Source of the DNA: Enhydrobacter sp.
Lineage (GTDB): Bacteria; Pseudomonadota; Alphaproteobacteria; Reyranellales; Reyranellaceae
Direction: 5' to 3'
Assembly: GCA_026126105.1 (NCBI GenBank)
Contig: JAHCJV010000033.1
Location: 1-57,447, forward strand
Length of the DNA: 57,447 nt
Shown: piece after piece, positions 1-8,992 of the stretch
Numbering within the stretch: position 1 is the stretch's first letter
How the letters are laid out: every line of letters begins with the position of its first letter
The notes under the pieces: model-generated
Seen by the model: only the letters and a program-made list of their open reading frames with translations
What the model was told of the DNA's origin: nothing
The model's database searches: none
Program-made: the position numbers and the translations under genes

Positions 1-272
1 TCCGGGGACTGGGCCGCGAAGTCACGATCCCTGGCTGCGGCGCTCTTGCCAGAGCGGAGCCGGTCGATGTGCAGGTTGTGCACGATGGAGAGGAGCCAGC
101 CCCTGAGATTTCCCGCCGGATTGTAGGTGGCGCTGCGCTCCATGGCCCGCACCAGCGCGTCATGCACGAGGTCTTCGGCATCGACCGGATGGCGCGTCAG
201 GCTCAGCGCATAGCGGCGCAGAGCCGGAAGCTCGTTCATGACGTCGATCTTGCCGATCTTGCGCGGGACCAT
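1..272 (-). CDS. ECF-type RNA polymerase sigma factor, partial (N-terminal region 2)
   Basis: The gene runs off the left edge, so only about 90 N-terminal residues are visible on the minus strand. The translation has the sigma-70 region 2 pattern: LRRYALSLTRHPVDAEDLVHDAL followed, about 30 residues on, by NLRGWLLSIVHNLHIDRLR. The acidic D-A-E-D-L-V-H-D helix and the W-L-L-x-I-x-x-N-x-x-I-D-x-x-R segment are the core-binding and -10-recognition parts of extracytoplasmic-function sigma factors. Region 4 lies outside the window. A TAG stop directly upstream supports the ATG at 272; an internal ATG at 239 is an alternative start. Neither the anti-sigma partner nor the ECF subgroup (for example EcfG) can be decided from this fragment. 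Confidence 0.82.
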   Translation of the reverse strand, partial: MVPRKIGKIDVMNELPALRRYALSLTRHPVDAEDLVHDALVRAMERSATYNPAGNLRGWLLSIVHNLHIDRLRSGKSAAARDRDFAAQSP

Positions 273-325
273 GGCCTAGATACCCCAGCACTGGCGGCGC
301 GTTGCCAGAGCCCTGTTGTCCGGCG

Positions 326-937
326 TCAGGCCGGGAGCGCCTGGCGCGCCGGGGCCGGGCTGCAGACGCCGCGCTCGAACAGGTCCAGCAACTGGCCCGC
401 ATAGAGATCGAGATCGAGCGTTTCGTCATGGGCCCATTGCAGCAGCCCGCCCTCAAGCGCGCCGGAAATGGCGGTGGCGACGGCCAGGGGATCAAAGGCC
501 TGGAACGTGCCGCGATGCTGCCCGGCGGTCAGCGTGTCCACCAGCCAGGCGCGCTGGTCGCGCCAGATGGCCAGGTGATCGGACATGTGCGAGCCGCCGG
601 CACGGGTCGAGGACAGATGGCGCAGAGCCAGCAATTCGCTGCGATGATTGCGGGCGTAGTTCAGGTGTCCGCCGACAAAGGCCGAGATGCGGCGCCATTC
701 ATCGTCGATGGCATTGGCGTCGGCGACCAGCGCCGCGATCATGCGCTCGCCGACGCTGGCCAGGACCGCATCGTAAAGGCCTTCCTTGCTGCCGAAGTAA
801 TAGCAGATGATCCCCTTGGCGACCTTGGCCTCGGTGGCAATGCGCGACAGCGAGGTTTCCGCCACGCCATCGCGCACCAGGACGGCAATGGTGCAATCGA
901 TGATGTGCCGGCGCCGTATGTCTTCGAGGGCAGTCAT
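326..937 (-). CDS. TetR/AcrR family transcriptional regulator
   Basis: A 203-residue protein. Its N-terminal helix-turn-helix (about residues 8-55) has the typical TetR features: IIDCTIAVLVRDGVAETSLSRIATEAKVAKGIICYYFGSK, cut here by the recognition-helix motif G-x-x-x-x-Y-F-x-S-K. The rest is a helical ligand-binding domain with no recognisable ligand signature. The start is 20 bases beyond the stop of the peptide ABC transporter ATPase gene on the same strand, so it is probably the last gene of that operon. It could therefore report on or control peptide uptake (inference from position only). Confidence 0.85.
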   Translation of the reverse strand: MTALEDIRRRHIIDCTIAVLVRDGVAETSLSRIATEAKVAKGIICYYFGSKEGLYDAVLASVGERMIAALVADANAIDDEWRRISAFVGGHLNYARNHRSELLALRHLSSTRAGGSHMSDHLAIWRDQRAWLVDTLTAGQHRGTFQAFDPLAVATAISGALEGGLLQWAHDETLDLDLYAGQLLDLFERGVCSPAPARQALPA

Positions 938-957
938 CGTGCAAACGCCTTTCCGGT

Positions 958-2568
958 TCAGGCAACCCGAGAAATATCGGGCACCGCGTCGAGCAGCATC
1001 CTTGTGTAATCGGCCTGCGGATTGTCGAAGATCGCGTCGGTCGGTCCCTTTTCCACCAGGACGCCATTGTGCAGCACGCCGACTGCCGTCGACATCTGCC
1101 GCACTACGGCCAGGTTGTGGCTGATCAACAGGTAAGTCAGCCCGAATTCGGACTGCAATTCGCTCATCAGCTCCAGCACCTGCTTCTGCACCGAGACGTC
1201 GAGCGCGGAGACCGCCTCGTCGGCGATCAGCAGCTCGGGCTCCATGGCGAGCGCGCGGGCGATGCAGATGCGCTGGCGCTGGCCGCCCGAGAATTGATGC
1301 GGGTAGCGGTCGAGCGCGTTGGGATCGAGCCGCACGGTCTCCATCAGCTTGCGGGCGCGGGCAAGCGCCTCGTCGCGCGGCAGGCCGAAGTTCATCGGCC
1401 CCTCGATGATCGACTCGCCGATCGTAATGCGCGGATTCATCGAGCGATAGGGGTCCTGGAAGACGATCTGGACCTTGCGGCGGTGCGGCCGGAGCCTGCT
1501 CGCCGACATGGTGGCGATCTCGGTGTCGCCGAGATAGACCTTGCCCTCGCTCGGATCGATCAGGCGCGCGATGCAGCGCGCGACGGTCGACTTGCCGGAG
1601 CCGGACTCGCCCACGATTCCCAGAGTCTCGCCGCGGCGGATGTCGAGGTCGACGTCGATCGCAGCCTTGACGACGCGTGCTTTCTGGAAGAACGACTTGC
1701 CGCTGTAGGTCTTGCCGAGCTTCTCGGTGCGCAGCACGGTCTTGCCCTCGAGCCGCACGCCGCGGTGCACTGGATGGATCGACGGCACCGAGGAGATCAG
1801 CATCCGGGTGTAGCCCGCCACAGGTCGTGACAGGATCTGCTCGGTCGGGCCCATCTCGACCAGCTCGCCCCAGCGCAGCACGGCGACCTTGTGGGCGATC
1901 TCGGCGACCACGCCGAAATCGTGGGTGATGAACAGCACACCGGTGCCCTCGGTCTCCTGCAGCTCGGCAATCAGCTTCAGGATCTCGGCCTGGGTGGTGA
2001 CGTCGAGCGCGGTCGTCGGCTCGTCGGCAATCAGCAGCACGGGATCGAGCACCAGCGCCATGGCGATCATGATGCGCTGGCGTTGCCCGCCGGAGAGCTG
2101 GTGTGGATAGGAAGCGTAGATCCGCTCCGGCTCGGGGAGCTTCACCCGGCTCAGGATCTTGATGATCTTTGCCTTGCGGGTCGCATTGTCCAGATTGGTG
2201 TGGGTGCGCAGCACCTCGTCGATCTGCTCGCCGCAGCTCATGACCGGATTGAGGGCAGTCATCGGCTCCTGGAAGATCATCGACATGCGCGTGCAGCGCA
2301 GCTCGCGCAGCCGCTCCTCGCTCGCGGCGAGCACGTTCTCGCCTTCGAGCAGGATTTCGCCGCCGGTGGGCTTCAGCGCCTTCGCCAGCAGGCCCATCAC
2401 CGTGAACGCGATCACCGATTTGCCGGAACCCGACTCGCCGACGAGGCAGACGATCTCGCCGGAGTTGACGGTAAAGCTCACCTTCTGAACGGCATTGGCG
2501 CGGTCGGCACCGCCCGGCAGCGCCACCGTCAGATTGCGGACTTCGAGGACGGGCTTCTTGTCAGCCAT
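958..2568 (-). CDS. Peptide/oligopeptide ABC transporter, fused two-domain ATP-binding protein (DppD-DppF type)
   Basis: A 536-residue protein with two complete ABC ATPase domains in one chain, the arrangement of GsiA/YejF-type proteins. The first Walker A (GESGSGKS) is at residues 44-51 and a second GESGSGKS at about residue 330. Each half has an LSGGQ-type signature (QLSGGQRQR and QFSGGQRQR) and a Walker B ending in ADE. The short oligopeptide-type C-terminal extension follows each domain (P-x-x-x-Y-T-R-M-L). It should energise the two permeases encoded just upstream: its ATG is 6 bases after the permease stop. Both domains look catalytically intact. Substrate (dipeptide, oligopeptide, glutathione or opine-like) cannot be told from sequence. 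Confidence 0.93.
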   Translation of the reverse strand: MADKKPVLEVRNLTVALPGGADRANAVQKVSFTVNSGEIVCLVGESGSGKSVIAFTVMGLLAKALKPTGGEILLEGENVLAASEERLRELRCTRMSMIFQEPMTALNPVMSCGEQIDEVLRTHTNLDNATRKAKIIKILSRVKLPEPERIYASYPHQLSGGQRQRIMIAMALVLDPVLLIADEPTTALDVTTQAEILKLIAELQETEGTGVLFITHDFGVVAEIAHKVAVLRWGELVEMGPTEQILSRPVAGYTRMLISSVPSIHPVHRGVRLEGKTVLRTEKLGKTYSGKSFFQKARVVKAAIDVDLDIRRGETLGIVGESGSGKSTVARCIARLIDPSEGKVYLGDTEIATMSASRLRPHRRKVQIVFQDPYRSMNPRITIGESIIEGPMNFGLPRDEALARARKLMETVRLDPNALDRYPHQFSGGQRQRICIARALAMEPELLIADEAVSALDVSVQKQVLELMSELQSEFGLTYLLISHNLAVVRQMSTAVGVLHNGVLVEKGPTDAIFDNPQADYTRMLLDAVPDISRVA

Positions 2569-2574
2569 CTGGCG

Positions 2575-3513
2575 TCAAACCTTCTTGCTCATCTTCGGAT
2601 CGAGCGTGTCGCGCAGGCCGTCGCCCATGATGTTGATGGCCAGCACTGTCAAAGCGAGGAAGATGCCGGGATAGAGGATGTTGTGCGGGAACACGCGGAA
2701 CAGGGTGCGGCCCTCGGCCATGATGTTGCCCCAGCTCGGTATCTCGGGCGGGATGCCGATGCCGAGGAAGGAGAGGGCAGCTTCCGCGAGGATCGCGGCG
2801 GCAGCGAGGAAGGTGCCTTGCACGATCAGCGGCGCGACCGTGTTGGGCAGGATGTGGCGGAACAGCAGGACCCAGGTCGGAGTGCCGACCGAGATTGCGC
2901 CCTCGACATAAGGCTCCTCGCGCACGGTGAGCACGATCGAACGCACCAGGCGCACGACGCGCGGAACGTCGGGCACGACAATGGCGAAGATGACGGTGAT
3001 CAAGCCGGCGCGCCAGATCGAGACCAGGGCGATGGCGAGCAATATTCCCGGAATGGCCATAAGCCCGTCCATGATTCGCATGATGATGCCGTCGGCCCAG
3101 CGCACGTAGCCGGAGACGAGGCCGATCACCACGCCGATGGCGATGGCGCAGAGCGCAACGCTGACGCCGACTGCGAGCGACACGCGTGTGCCGTACAGCA
3201 CACGGCTGTAGACGTCGCGGCCCAGGCTGTCGGTGCCCATCAGCACGGTGCGTTTGGCTGTCGTGCCGTCCTCTAGCCGGAAGGTGATCTCGGTTCCCGG
3301 CTTCTTGTTGCGCGCCGCCGGGTCGATACGCGTCGGATCGACGGTGCCCAAGAACGGCGCAAAGATCGCGATCGCGACCATGACCAGCAGGATCACGCCA
3401 CCGAAGATGACGTTCGGGTTGCGGATGGCAAGCTGCCACAGCGGCTTGCGCTTGGTCGACGCCGCCGCGATCGAGGCGGAGTCGACAACGTCTTCAGGGG
3501 TTATCGCGCTCAA
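2575..3513 (-). CDS. Peptide ABC transporter permease, DppC/OppC type
   Basis: A 312-residue inner-membrane protein with an N-terminal cytoplasmic tail, one early transmembrane helix (about residues 35-55), a periplasmic segment containing GTDSLGRDVYSR-like residues that is diagnostic of DppC/OppC, and five further hydrophobic helices. The EAA loop reads EGAISVGTPTWVLLFRHILP. The start codon overlaps the stop of the DppB-type gene by four bases (ATGA at 3510-3513), so the two are translationally coupled. With the DppB-type partner it forms the membrane channel for the peptide importer. Confidence 0.93.
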   Translation of the reverse strand: MSAITPEDVVDSASIAAASTKRKPLWQLAIRNPNVIFGGVILLVMVAIAIFAPFLGTVDPTRIDPAARNKKPGTEITFRLEDGTTAKRTVLMGTDSLGRDVYSRVLYGTRVSLAVGVSVALCAIAIGVVIGLVSGYVRWADGIIMRIMDGLMAIPGILLAIALVSIWRAGLITVIFAIVVPDVPRVVRLVRSIVLTVREEPYVEGAISVGTPTWVLLFRHILPNTVAPLIVQGTFLAAAAILAEAALSFLGIGIPPEIPSWGNIMAEGRTLFRVFPHNILYPGIFLALTVLAINIMGDGLRDTLDPKMSKKV

Positions 3514-4451
3514 TAGCGGATCCTCGGGTCGAAGAGAGTGTAGCTGATGTCGATCAGGAGATTGATGACGACATAGACCACCGAGAACAGCAGGATGACT
3601 GTCTGGATGGTCGGGAAATCGCGGCTCAGTACCGCCTCGACGGTGAGGCGGCCGAGGCCGGGCAGGCCGAACACGCTCTCGGTGACGACCGCGCCGCCCA
3701 TCAGGATGGCGATGCCGAGGCCGATTACGGTCAAGATCGGCACGGCGGCGTTACGCAGCGCATGGCGCATCAGCACGACCCGATTGGACAGGCCCTTGGC
3801 GCGAGCGGTGCGGATATAATCCTCGTTCAGCACTTCGAGCACGGAGGCACGGGTGATGCGCGCAATCAGGGCGATGAAGCCGACCGATAGCGTGAGCGAA
3901 GGCAGCACCATCCGCTCGGCGAAGCGGCCGAAATCGACGCCGATGCGGACATAGCCCTGGACCGGCAGCCAGCCGAGCTCGATCGCGAAGATGTAGATCA
4001 GGCAGTAACCGATCACGAAGCCCGGCACGGAGAAGCCCAGCACCGAGAAGGCCATCACCGCCTTGTCGAAGACTGAGCCCTGTCGATAGGCTGCGAGCAC
4101 GCCGATCGGCACGGCAAGGCAGACCGCGAAGACCAGGGTGCAGAGCGCCAGCGCGAGCGTCGGCTCCACTCGCTGGGCAATCAGCTCGGCGACCGTCTTC
4201 TTGAAGAAGAAGCTCTCGCCGAAATTGCCCTGCAGGATATTGCCGATCCAGATGCCGAACTGCTGCCAGATCGGCTGGTTTAGGCCGAGCTTCTCGCGGA
4301 TGTCGGCAATCTGGTCGGAGGTCGCGTTGTCGCCGGCGATCACGGCCGCAGGATCTCCCGGCGTGAGTCGCAGCATGAGAAAGACGAACACCGCCACAAC
4401 CGCGAGAACGGGGACGATGGCGACGAGACGGCGGGCGATGAAATCGAACAT
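3510..4451 (-). CDS. Peptide ABC transporter permease, DppB/OppB type
   Basis: A 313-residue membrane protein. The N-terminus (FIARRLVAIVPVLAVVAVFVF, first helix) and the following RLTPGDPA motif are hallmarks of DppB/OppB permeases. The EAA motif appears as RTARAKGLSNRVVLMRHALRN, broken here across residues about 200-220, where it contacts the ATPase. Six transmembrane helices are expected. It sits directly upstream of and overlaps the DppC-type gene. A 102-base gap filled with palindromic repeats separates it from the binding-protein gene upstream. Confidence 0.93.
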   Translation of the reverse strand: MFDFIARRLVAIVPVLAVVAVFVFLMLRLTPGDPAAVIAGDNATSDQIADIREKLGLNQPIWQQFGIWIGNILQGNFGESFFFKKTVAELIAQRVEPTLALALCTLVFAVCLAVPIGVLAAYRQGSVFDKAVMAFSVLGFSVPGFVIGYCLIYIFAIELGWLPVQGYVRIGVDFGRFAERMVLPSLTLSVGFIALIARITRASVLEVLNEDYIRTARAKGLSNRVVLMRHALRNAAVPILTVIGLGIAILMGGAVVTESVFGLPGLGRLTVEAVLSRDFPTIQTVILLFSVVYVVINLLIDISYTLFDPRIRY

Positions 4452-4470
4452 GTGTCTACCTTTGAGTCCC

Positions 4471-4550
4471 CCTCCCTAGCCCTCCCCCTTCGGGGGAGGG
4501 AACTCGAGCATCCTCCCTCCCCCGAAGGGGGAGCGCCGAGGAGGGGGCCA
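4471..4550. repeat. Pair of short palindromic (REP-like) repeats
   Basis: Two near-identical GC-rich hairpins lie between the second binding-protein gene and the permease gene. The first is CCCTCCCCC-TTC-GGGGGAGGG at 4480-4500. The second is CTCCCCC-GAA-GGGGGAG at 4517-4533. They are inverted relative to each other and flanked by further C- or G-runs, so the whole 80-base block can fold on itself. This is how dispersed REP-type elements look in GC-rich alphaproteobacteria. In an operon, such hairpins often protect the upstream binding-protein mRNA and lower permease expression (inference). Confidence 0.7.
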
Positions 4551-4553
4551 TCA

Positions 4554-6143
4554 TCACTTCTTCTCGACGTTCCACATCACCGGCACGGGCGCCTTCAGCC
4601 AGCCGCTGACATTGGCGCGCATCGCACCCGGTCCGTACCACTGTCCGATCCAGCCATATTGTGCCGTCTCGAGCGCGCGGGCCTGCACGGCGGCCGCGAG
4701 AGCTTTGCCCTTGGCCGGGTCGGTTTCCTTGGCGTAGGCGTCGCGGATCTTTTCCATCTCCGGATCGGTGGGCCAGCCGAACCACGACTTGTCGCCCTGC
4801 GCCACCATGTAGGAGGTGGAGATCGGGTTGAGAATATCGGCGGCGACAGAGAAGGTGTGGAACACGTTCCAGCCGCCCTTGTCCGGCGCGTCCTTCTTGG
4901 TGCGGCGGGTGACCAGCGTCTGCCAGTCCATCGACTGCATGTCGACCTTGAAGCCGCCCTGCTCGAGCAGTTGCTTGGTGACCGGCGCGACGTTGGTCAG
5001 CACCGGTAGCGTGGTCGACTGCATCAGCACGATCGGCGTGCCATCGTAGCCGGCCTCCTTGAGAAGCGCCCTGGACTTCTCGAAGTCCGGCTTGACCAGC
5101 ATGCCGTTGGGCGCGTCGACCGCGTTGGGCGTGCCGCAGACGAATGCGGCGGAGCAGACCTTGTAGTATTCGGGTTCACCCACCGTCGCCTTGAGGTAAT
5201 CCTCCTGACGCATCGAATAGAGCGCGGCCAGCCGGATTTTCGGATTGTTGAACGGCGGCTGGAGGTGGTTGAAGCGGATGATGAACTGGTGGCCGAGCGG
5301 GTTCCAGTCGAACAGCTTGACGCTCTTTTCCTTCTTCAGGATCGGGATCAGGTCGTGCGGCGGCTGCTCGATCAGGTCGATCTCGCCGGCGATGAGCGCG
5401 TTCACCTGCTGCTGCGGGTCCGGCATCTCGACGATCTCTACCTTGTCGACCTTGGCAACCTTGCCGCCCGCCAGGCCCGAGGCCGGCTCGGAGCGCGGCT
5501 TGTATTTCGGGTTCTTGAGGTAGACGTGCTTCTCGCCGGGCTTGGACTCGGCATTGACGTAGATGAACGGGCCCGAGCCGATCTGGCTGTCGATCTGCTT
5601 GAACGGGTCGGTTTCGGCGACCTTCTTGGGCATCATGAACGGCACTTGCGAGCTCGGCTTGCCGAGCGAGTCGAGCACCAGGCCGTAGGGCTCCTTCAGC
5701 ACCATCTGGAAAGTCTTGGCGTCGACTTCCTTGAATTCCTTCACGAAGTCCATGAGCTTGAGCCCCATCGCGTCGCGTGCGCCCCAGCGCTTGATCGAGG
5801 CGATGCAGTCGGCGGAGGTGACGGGCGTGCCGTCATGCCATTCCAGCCCGTCGCGGAGGGTGAAGGTCCACACGGTCTTATCGGCCGAGACGTCGTACTT
5901 GTCGACCATCTGCGGCTTCACCTCGTTCTTCTCGTCCGAAGCAAACAGTGTGTCGTAGATAAGGTATCCGTGATTGCGCGTGACGTAGGCGGTCGTCCAG
6001 ATCGGATCGAGGATCGTCAGGTTGCCGTTCTGCACGAATTTAAGCACCTTGCCCTGGGCCAGCGCCGGCGCCGAAAGGCCGGCCACCATCGCGCCGGCGG
6101 CCAGCGCCGCGAACGTGCGTCGCACCATGGTCTTCTTCTTCAC
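4554..6143 (-). CDS. Peptide ABC transporter substrate-binding protein (family 5), copy 2
   Basis: A 529-residue secreted solute-binding protein of the DppA/OppA family (SBP_bac_5). I chose the GTG at 6143: it gives a clean Sec signal peptide (KKK, then a hydrophobic stretch ending in a PALAQG cleavage site) and is preceded by a GAGGGG Shine-Dalgarno. Longer readings would lack a signal. Family marks include WTFTLRDGLEWHDGTPVTSADC, here spanning about residues 88-110, and NPLGHQFIIRFN in the middle. It is closely similar along its whole length to the product of the gene just upstream (shared segments such as MDWQTLVTRR and KYKPRSEPASGLAGGK). It presumably feeds the same permease. Confidence 0.92.
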   Translation of the reverse strand: MKKKTMVRRTFAALAAGAMVAGLSAPALAQGKVLKFVQNGNLTILDPIWTTAYVTRNHGYLIYDTLFASDEKNEVKPQMVDKYDVSADKTVWTFTLRDGLEWHDGTPVTSADCIASIKRWGARDAMGLKLMDFVKEFKEVDAKTFQMVLKEPYGLVLDSLGKPSSQVPFMMPKKVAETDPFKQIDSQIGSGPFIYVNAESKPGEKHVYLKNPKYKPRSEPASGLAGGKVAKVDKVEIVEMPDPQQQVNALIAGEIDLIEQPPHDLIPILKKEKSVKLFDWNPLGHQFIIRFNHLQPPFNNPKIRLAALYSMRQEDYLKATVGEPEYYKVCSAAFVCGTPNAVDAPNGMLVKPDFEKSRALLKEAGYDGTPIVLMQSTTLPVLTNVAPVTKQLLEQGGFKVDMQSMDWQTLVTRRTKKDAPDKGGWNVFHTFSVAADILNPISTSYMVAQGDKSWFGWPTDPEMEKIRDAYAKETDPAKGKALAAAVQARALETAQYGWIGQWYGPGAMRANVSGWLKAPVPVMWNVEKK

Positions 6144-6235
6144 TGGATTCCCCTCATCTGTCGTCCCATCGAGAAGGGCAGACCCCCGCCTGCCCTCGTC
6201 GATGGGCGCGGGGCCGAAGCCCCGCGCGCACGGTC

Positions 6236-7828
6236 TCACTTCTTCGAAACGTTCCAGAATACCGGTGCAGGCGCCACCATCATGCCTTCCACCGTGGTGC
6301 GCATTGCCATCGGCGCATACCATTGGCCGACGTTGATGTGCGTCGGCGCTTCGACCCAGCGCTTCTGCAGCGCCATGGCGATCTCCTTCTGCTTGGCTGG
6401 ATCAGTTTCCTTCGAAAAGGCGTCGCGCAGCTTCTCGATCTGCTCGTCGCACGGCCAGCCGAACATCGCCTTGTCGCACGACGCGTTGAAGAAGCCGGCC
6501 ATCACCGGATTGAGGATGTCGGCAGCGACCCAGGAGGTCAGGAAGGCGTTCCAGCCGCCCTTGTCCGGCGGATCCTTCTTGGCACGGCGGCCGACCAGCG
6601 TCTGCCAGTCCATCGACTGCATGTCGACCTTGAAGCCCGCAGCCTCCATCTGTGCCTTGGCCACCGGCGCGAGGTTGGTCAGCACCTGCAGGTCGGTCGA
6701 CTGCATCAGCACGACCGGTGTGCCGTCATAGCCTGCCTCCTTGAGAAGTTCCTTGGCCTTGGCGGCGTTCTGGTTCAGGACGTCCGCCATGCCTGCATCG
6801 GAGGCGAGCGGTGTGCCGCACACGAACGGTGCCTTGCAGACCTTGTACCATTTCGGATCGCCGATCGTGGCCTTGAGGAAGTCCTCCTGCCCGAAGGCGA
6901 CCATCACGGCGTGGCGGATCTTCGGATTGTCGAACGGCTTGAACAGCGAGTTGAAGCGGAAGGCGTACTGGTTGCCCAGCGGATTGGCGCTGAACAGCTT
7001 GATATCCTTGTTCTTGGCCAGCAGCGGCAGCAAGTCGTGGCCGGGCGACTCGATCATGTCGATCTCGCCGTTCTCGAGGGCAGCGACCTGGGTCTGCACG
7101 TCGGGCATGGCGATCCACTCGACGCGGTCGAGCTTTACCACCTTGCCGCCGGCCAGGCCCGAGGCCGGCTCGCTGCGCGGCTTGTACTTGGTGTTCTTCA
7201 GGAAAACGATCTTCTCGCCCGGCTTCCATTCGTCGGCCTTGAAGGTGAACGGGCCAGAGCCGATCACGTCCTCGACCTTGATCTGCTGCATCGGGTCGGT
7301 TTCAGCCGTCTTCTTCGGCATCATGAACGGCACGTTCGACGACGGCTTGCCAAGCGATTCAAGAACCAGGCCGTAAGGTTCCTTCATCTTCATCTTGAAG
7401 GTCTTGGCGTCGACCGCCTCGAAGCCCGCGACGGAGGCCATCATCTTCTGGCCCATCGAATCGCGTGCCGCCCAGCGCTTGATCGAGGCGATACAATCTT
7501 CGCCAGTGACCGGCGAGCCGTTGCTCCAGACCAGCCCGTCGCGCAAGGTGAAGGTCCAGGTCAGTTTGTCGGCCGACACGTCGTACTTCTCGACCATCTG
7601 CGGCTTCGACGCGAATTTCTCGTCGTACGCAAACAGCGTGTCCCACACCATGTAGCCGAAGTTTCGCTGGATGTAGGCAGTGGTCCAGATCGGATCGAGA
7701 ATCTTCACATCCGAATGCATGACGACCTTGAGGGTCTGAGCCTGCGCCCCCGCAGGTATCGCACCCAACAGGCCGCCGACGCTCGCGGCCGTCACCAGCG
7801 CCGCGACCGACTTCCTGAAATCGTACAT
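6236..7828 (-). CDS. Peptide ABC transporter substrate-binding protein (family 5), copy 1
   Basis: A 530-residue periplasmic binding protein of the DppA/OppA family and the first gene of the transporter operon. The ATG at 7828 follows a strong Shine-Dalgarno (AGGGAGGGG, 7-8 bases upstream) and begins a signal peptide (MYDFRKSVAALVTAAS, then an AGAQAQ cleavage region). An in-frame ATG 36 bases further upstream is less likely. It is a full-length paralogue of the next gene. The two share the same domain order and many identical blocks (for example PSSNVPFMMPKK against PSSQVPFMMPKK). They look like a tandem duplication that has diverged in the ligand-contacting middle part. Confidence 0.92.
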   Translation of the reverse strand: MYDFRKSVAALVTAASVGGLLGAIPAGAQAQTLKVVMHSDVKILDPIWTTAYIQRNFGYMVWDTLFAYDEKFASKPQMVEKYDVSADKLTWTFTLRDGLVWSNGSPVTGEDCIASIKRWAARDSMGQKMMASVAGFEAVDAKTFKMKMKEPYGLVLESLGKPSSNVPFMMPKKTAETDPMQQIKVEDVIGSGPFTFKADEWKPGEKIVFLKNTKYKPRSEPASGLAGGKVVKLDRVEWIAMPDVQTQVAALENGEIDMIESPGHDLLPLLAKNKDIKLFSANPLGNQYAFRFNSLFKPFDNPKIRHAVMVAFGQEDFLKATIGDPKWYKVCKAPFVCGTPLASDAGMADVLNQNAAKAKELLKEAGYDGTPVVLMQSTDLQVLTNLAPVAKAQMEAAGFKVDMQSMDWQTLVGRRAKKDPPDKGGWNAFLTSWVAADILNPVMAGFFNASCDKAMFGWPCDEQIEKLRDAFSKETDPAKQKEIAMALQKRWVEAPTHINVGQWYAPMAMRTTVEGMMVAPAPVFWNVSKK

Positions 7829-7942
7829 CAATTGCCCCTCCCTTAACTGCGGCTGTCGCTGCAAGAATCGAGCCGCTTGCTTGACAGTAGCAGCCTGAGG
7901 CCCCCCTGTGACAAGACGTTTCGAGCTTTGCCGCTTTCGCCA

Positions 7943-8938
7943 CTATTGTTTGCCGAGCGCTTTCTCCAGCAGATCCAGAACGCCTTCCACGGCCGCCTGC
8001 GCGACGATGTCGCCGAACCCTGCCCAAGAGCCGCGCGCGGCTGCCAGCGGCACAGGATTCGACTGTTCCACCTTGCCCACTTCCTTGCCAGCCGGGTCTC
8101 TCAGGAACCAGATGATGTCGAGCTGGCCTCGGGTGTCGTCGACGGGTGTAAGCTTCACCTTGCCGGCGACCGTGAAGGTGTCGCTTCCACCTGAATCGGC
8201 CACGACGATCTTGCTTGAGCCCAGCGCGCGGCGCATGCCGGAGAAGAGCTGGCGGTTGCCGTCCGACGGCGCGCCTTCGACTGGCGCCACCCTCACCTTG
8301 ATCTGTCGCTGACTGTTCGCAGCCGGTTGGGGAGCGGCGGCCGGGGGCGGTGGTGGCGATGCCGACGCAGCCGGCGTGGCGGCGGTCGCCGGCTGCATGG
8401 GCCCCTCGACCTCGGCTGGTGGGATATAGGCGCCGGCGGCAATCTGACCGGGCGAGCGGGCCTCGAAGGTCGGCGGCTTGCCCATCAAGGTGGCGATGCG
8501 CGGCGCGGCCCGCTGCGCGATGCGCGACACCAAGCGGTCACTGGCCTCGGCGAAATCCTGCGCCTGCGTCACCGTCCGGCTGATTGCCGGGCCTTCGATG
8601 CCGCTGCCCCTGCCATTCACGAACCATTCGATCTCGATTTCGATGCCGGCGCCCATGGCGGCGTCGCGGGTTCTCATGGCGCTGGTGATCCTGAGCGGTG
8701 CCTCGCTCGGCTGGACCGCAGCGACGATGCCGTAGGATTGCAGTTCCACGGCCAGCGCCGCCACCACGCGGTCGGCCATCTGTGGCGGCATGTTGGCCGG
8801 CCGACCGACCGACACTTCCGGCGGGTCACGTTTGGCGCGGAAGGGAGCGTCGTCTCCTGACGCGTGCTCGAAGGGTCTCGGTGTACCGAAGCAGCCTGCC
8901 AGCAGCAGACAGGCCAGCACGATCACAGCATTGCGCAT
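7943..8938 (-). CDS. Putative lipoprotein of unknown function
   Basis: A 331-residue protein beginning with a lipoprotein signal peptide: a hydrophobic stretch ends in the lipobox LLAG-C with the lipidated Cys at residue 16. A Pro/Ala-rich linker (about residues 180-220, PPPPPAAAPQP) separates two globular parts. The parts look similar in layout: each reads like a small alpha/beta domain containing an IEIEWFVNG- or LDIIWFLRD-type strand, so an internal duplication is likely. I do not recognise a named family. It lies 54 bases after pgeF on the same strand and may be the last gene of the lgt-midA-pgeF operon. Confidence 0.75.
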   Translation of the reverse strand: MRNAVIVLACLLLAGCFGTPRPFEHASGDDAPFRAKRDPPEVSVGRPANMPPQMADRVVAALAVELQSYGIVAAVQPSEAPLRITSAMRTRDAAMGAGIEIEIEWFVNGRGSGIEGPAISRTVTQAQDFAEASDRLVSRIAQRAAPRIATLMGKPPTFEARSPGQIAAGAYIPPAEVEGPMQPATAATPAASASPPPPPAAAPQPAANSQRQIKVRVAPVEGAPSDGNRQLFSGMRRALGSSKIVVADSGGSDTFTVAGKVKLTPVDDTRGQLDIIWFLRDPAGKEVGKVEQSNPVPLAAARGSWAGFGDIVAQAAVEGVLDLLEKALGKQ

Positions 8939-8992
8939 GTCGCGATCATCCCGACCAGGCAGCAGACCATCAGCAGCATCAGGTACGGCATT

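Noticed and set aside
1891..3276. A 461-codon frame antisense to the ABC ATPase and permease genes
   Set aside because: Shadow of two clear transporter genes, His/Asp-rich low-complexity translation.
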